From JAGVXD01 sp964554415 (GTDB lineage: Archaea > Nanobdellota > Nanobdellia > Pacearchaeales > GW2011-AR1), in NCBI GenBank assembly GCA_964554415.1, contig CAZKON010000028.1, positions 1-13,279 on the forward strand: a stretch of 13,279 nucleotides of DNA, given 5' to 3'. The translations under genes and the position numbers were made by a program. The notes under the pieces were generated by a model that was not told the DNA's origin, ran no database searches, and saw nothing but the letters and a program-made list of their open reading frames with translations. Shown in pieces: positions 12,860 through 13,279 of this stretch (the stretch's first letter is position 1; the number at the start of each line of letters is the position of its first letter).

Positions 12860-12881
12860 AGTTATGTCGGGGAGAAATTCA

Positions 12882-13157
12882 TTATCCAAACGCGCGCCTG
12901 TAGTCTTCAATTGTTACTGAAGAGACATGAGGGATAGCAGCAAGCTTTTTTTCGACAATATCTGTACCTTTTTCTTCAGGCATGTCTGTTTTTATTATAA
13001 GTGCCTTCAAACCAAAAGCTATTGGTTTTTCCTCAAATGAGAGATTCTTTGCGCCTTCTGGCTGTAGGCATGTCTGGGCAGATTTTCTAATTGCTTCTAA
13101 GTCTGTCTCTGGAGATTCAGGCATAATTTTCACAATCAAGACTACGGTTGCTGGCAC
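12882..13157 (-). CDS. ef1b: translation elongation factor aEF-1beta (guanine nucleotide exchange factor)
   Basis: A 91-residue protein, the normal length for archaeal EF-1beta. It matches the family in VVLIVKIMPESPETDLEAI near the start, KPIAFGLKALIIKTDMPEE in the middle and the VEKKLAAIPHVSSVTIEDYRR end. It exchanges GDP for GTP on aEF-1alpha during translation elongation, in the cytoplasm. The start is GTG at 13157; the TATA box TTTATAAA 25 nt upstream agrees with that codon and predicts a leaderless GTG start. Confidence 0.94.
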   Translation of the reverse strand: MPATVVLIVKIMPESPETDLEAIRKSAQTCLQPEGAKNLSFEEKPIAFGLKALIIKTDMPEEKGTDIVEKKLAAIPHVSSVTIEDYRRAFG

Positions 13158-13178
13158 GTTTTAGTAAGAAAAAGAGCG

Positions 13179-13186
13179 TTTATAAA
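13179..13186 (-). promoter_or_regulatory. TATA box of aEF-1beta
   Basis: TTTATAAA (palindromic) is centred about 25 nt upstream of GTG 13157. It matches the archaeal consensus well, as expected of a highly expressed translation gene. Confidence 0.6.
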
Positions 13187-13188
13187 GT

Positions 13189-13209
13189 TTCGTGCGGCGA
13201 GCGCACGAA
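13189..13209. repeat. 8-bp GC-rich hairpin just upstream of the aEF-1beta promoter
   Basis: TTCGTGCG (13189-13196) and CGCACGAA (13202-13209) form a perfect stem with a 5-nt loop. It touches the BRE position of the aEF-1beta promoter. It could be an operator or simply the terminator stem of a gene beyond the right edge. The remaining bases to 13279 show no gene. Confidence 0.4.
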
Positions 13210-13279
13210 GAAAAACAAATTAAAAATAAAGAGAATTCCTAACCTCATGCATCCCACCGTTCGCTTCGCTCTCTCCACA

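Noticed and set aside
13227..13279. Possible gene start at the right edge
   Set aside because: Only a few codons are visible in each frame and there is no promoter or ribosome binding site.

Overview
The window looks archaeal, most likely from a small-genome DPANN lineage of the Woesearchaeota/Pacearchaeota type (the lineage is an inference). The archaeal evidence is direct. Protein families include an Lsm (Sm-like) protein, an archaeal-type tRNase Z, aEF-1beta, a FlaK-like prepilin peptidase and a double-domain FlaJ/TadC-like membrane platform. In addition, nearly every transcription-unit head has a TATA-like box centred about 25-27 nt upstream of the start codon, so most messages should be leaderless.

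Layout. 1-205: intergenic, with a 10-bp inverted repeat, a terminator-like hairpin and the Lsm promoter. 206-1372: Lsm (+) and tRNase Z (-), converging. 1446-2036: a two-span membrane protein (+). 2075-2149: tRNA-Arg(UCU), followed by a second copy of its 3' end (27-bp direct repeat, 80 bp apart) enclosing two perfect hairpins. 2253-4400: the FlaJ/TadC-like platform protein (-). 4492-9930: ten consecutive + strand genes, almost all joined by ATGA, GTGA or TAATG overlaps, each starting with a short basic leader ending in Gly followed by a hydrophobic segment (class III signal peptide). 9972-10112: an undescribed 46-aa very basic protein with its own promoter. 10113-10385: a non-coding gap with RNA-like pairing. 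10386-11369: AI-2E family permease (-). 11420-12295: prepilin peptidase (+), divergent from the permease and apparently sharing one TATA box. 12210-12830 and 12882-13157: a degenerate HIT protein and aEF-1beta (-).

How the genes may work together. The platform protein, ten pilin-like proteins and the peptidase that would process them form most of an archaeal type IV pilus-like or pseudopilus machine. No assembly ATPase lies in the window. Several of the pilin-like proteins have many cysteines in the exported part. Two are only 36 and 53 residues long, almost nothing but signal peptide and membrane helix. I regard this operon as the best candidate for a poorly described system here.

The two clearest signs of recent DNA change are a 117-bp palindromic insertion, in frame and flanked by 9-bp direct repeats, inside the start of the second pilin-like gene, and the duplicated tRNA 3' end. 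All functional statements rest on reading motifs by eye; no database search was possible.
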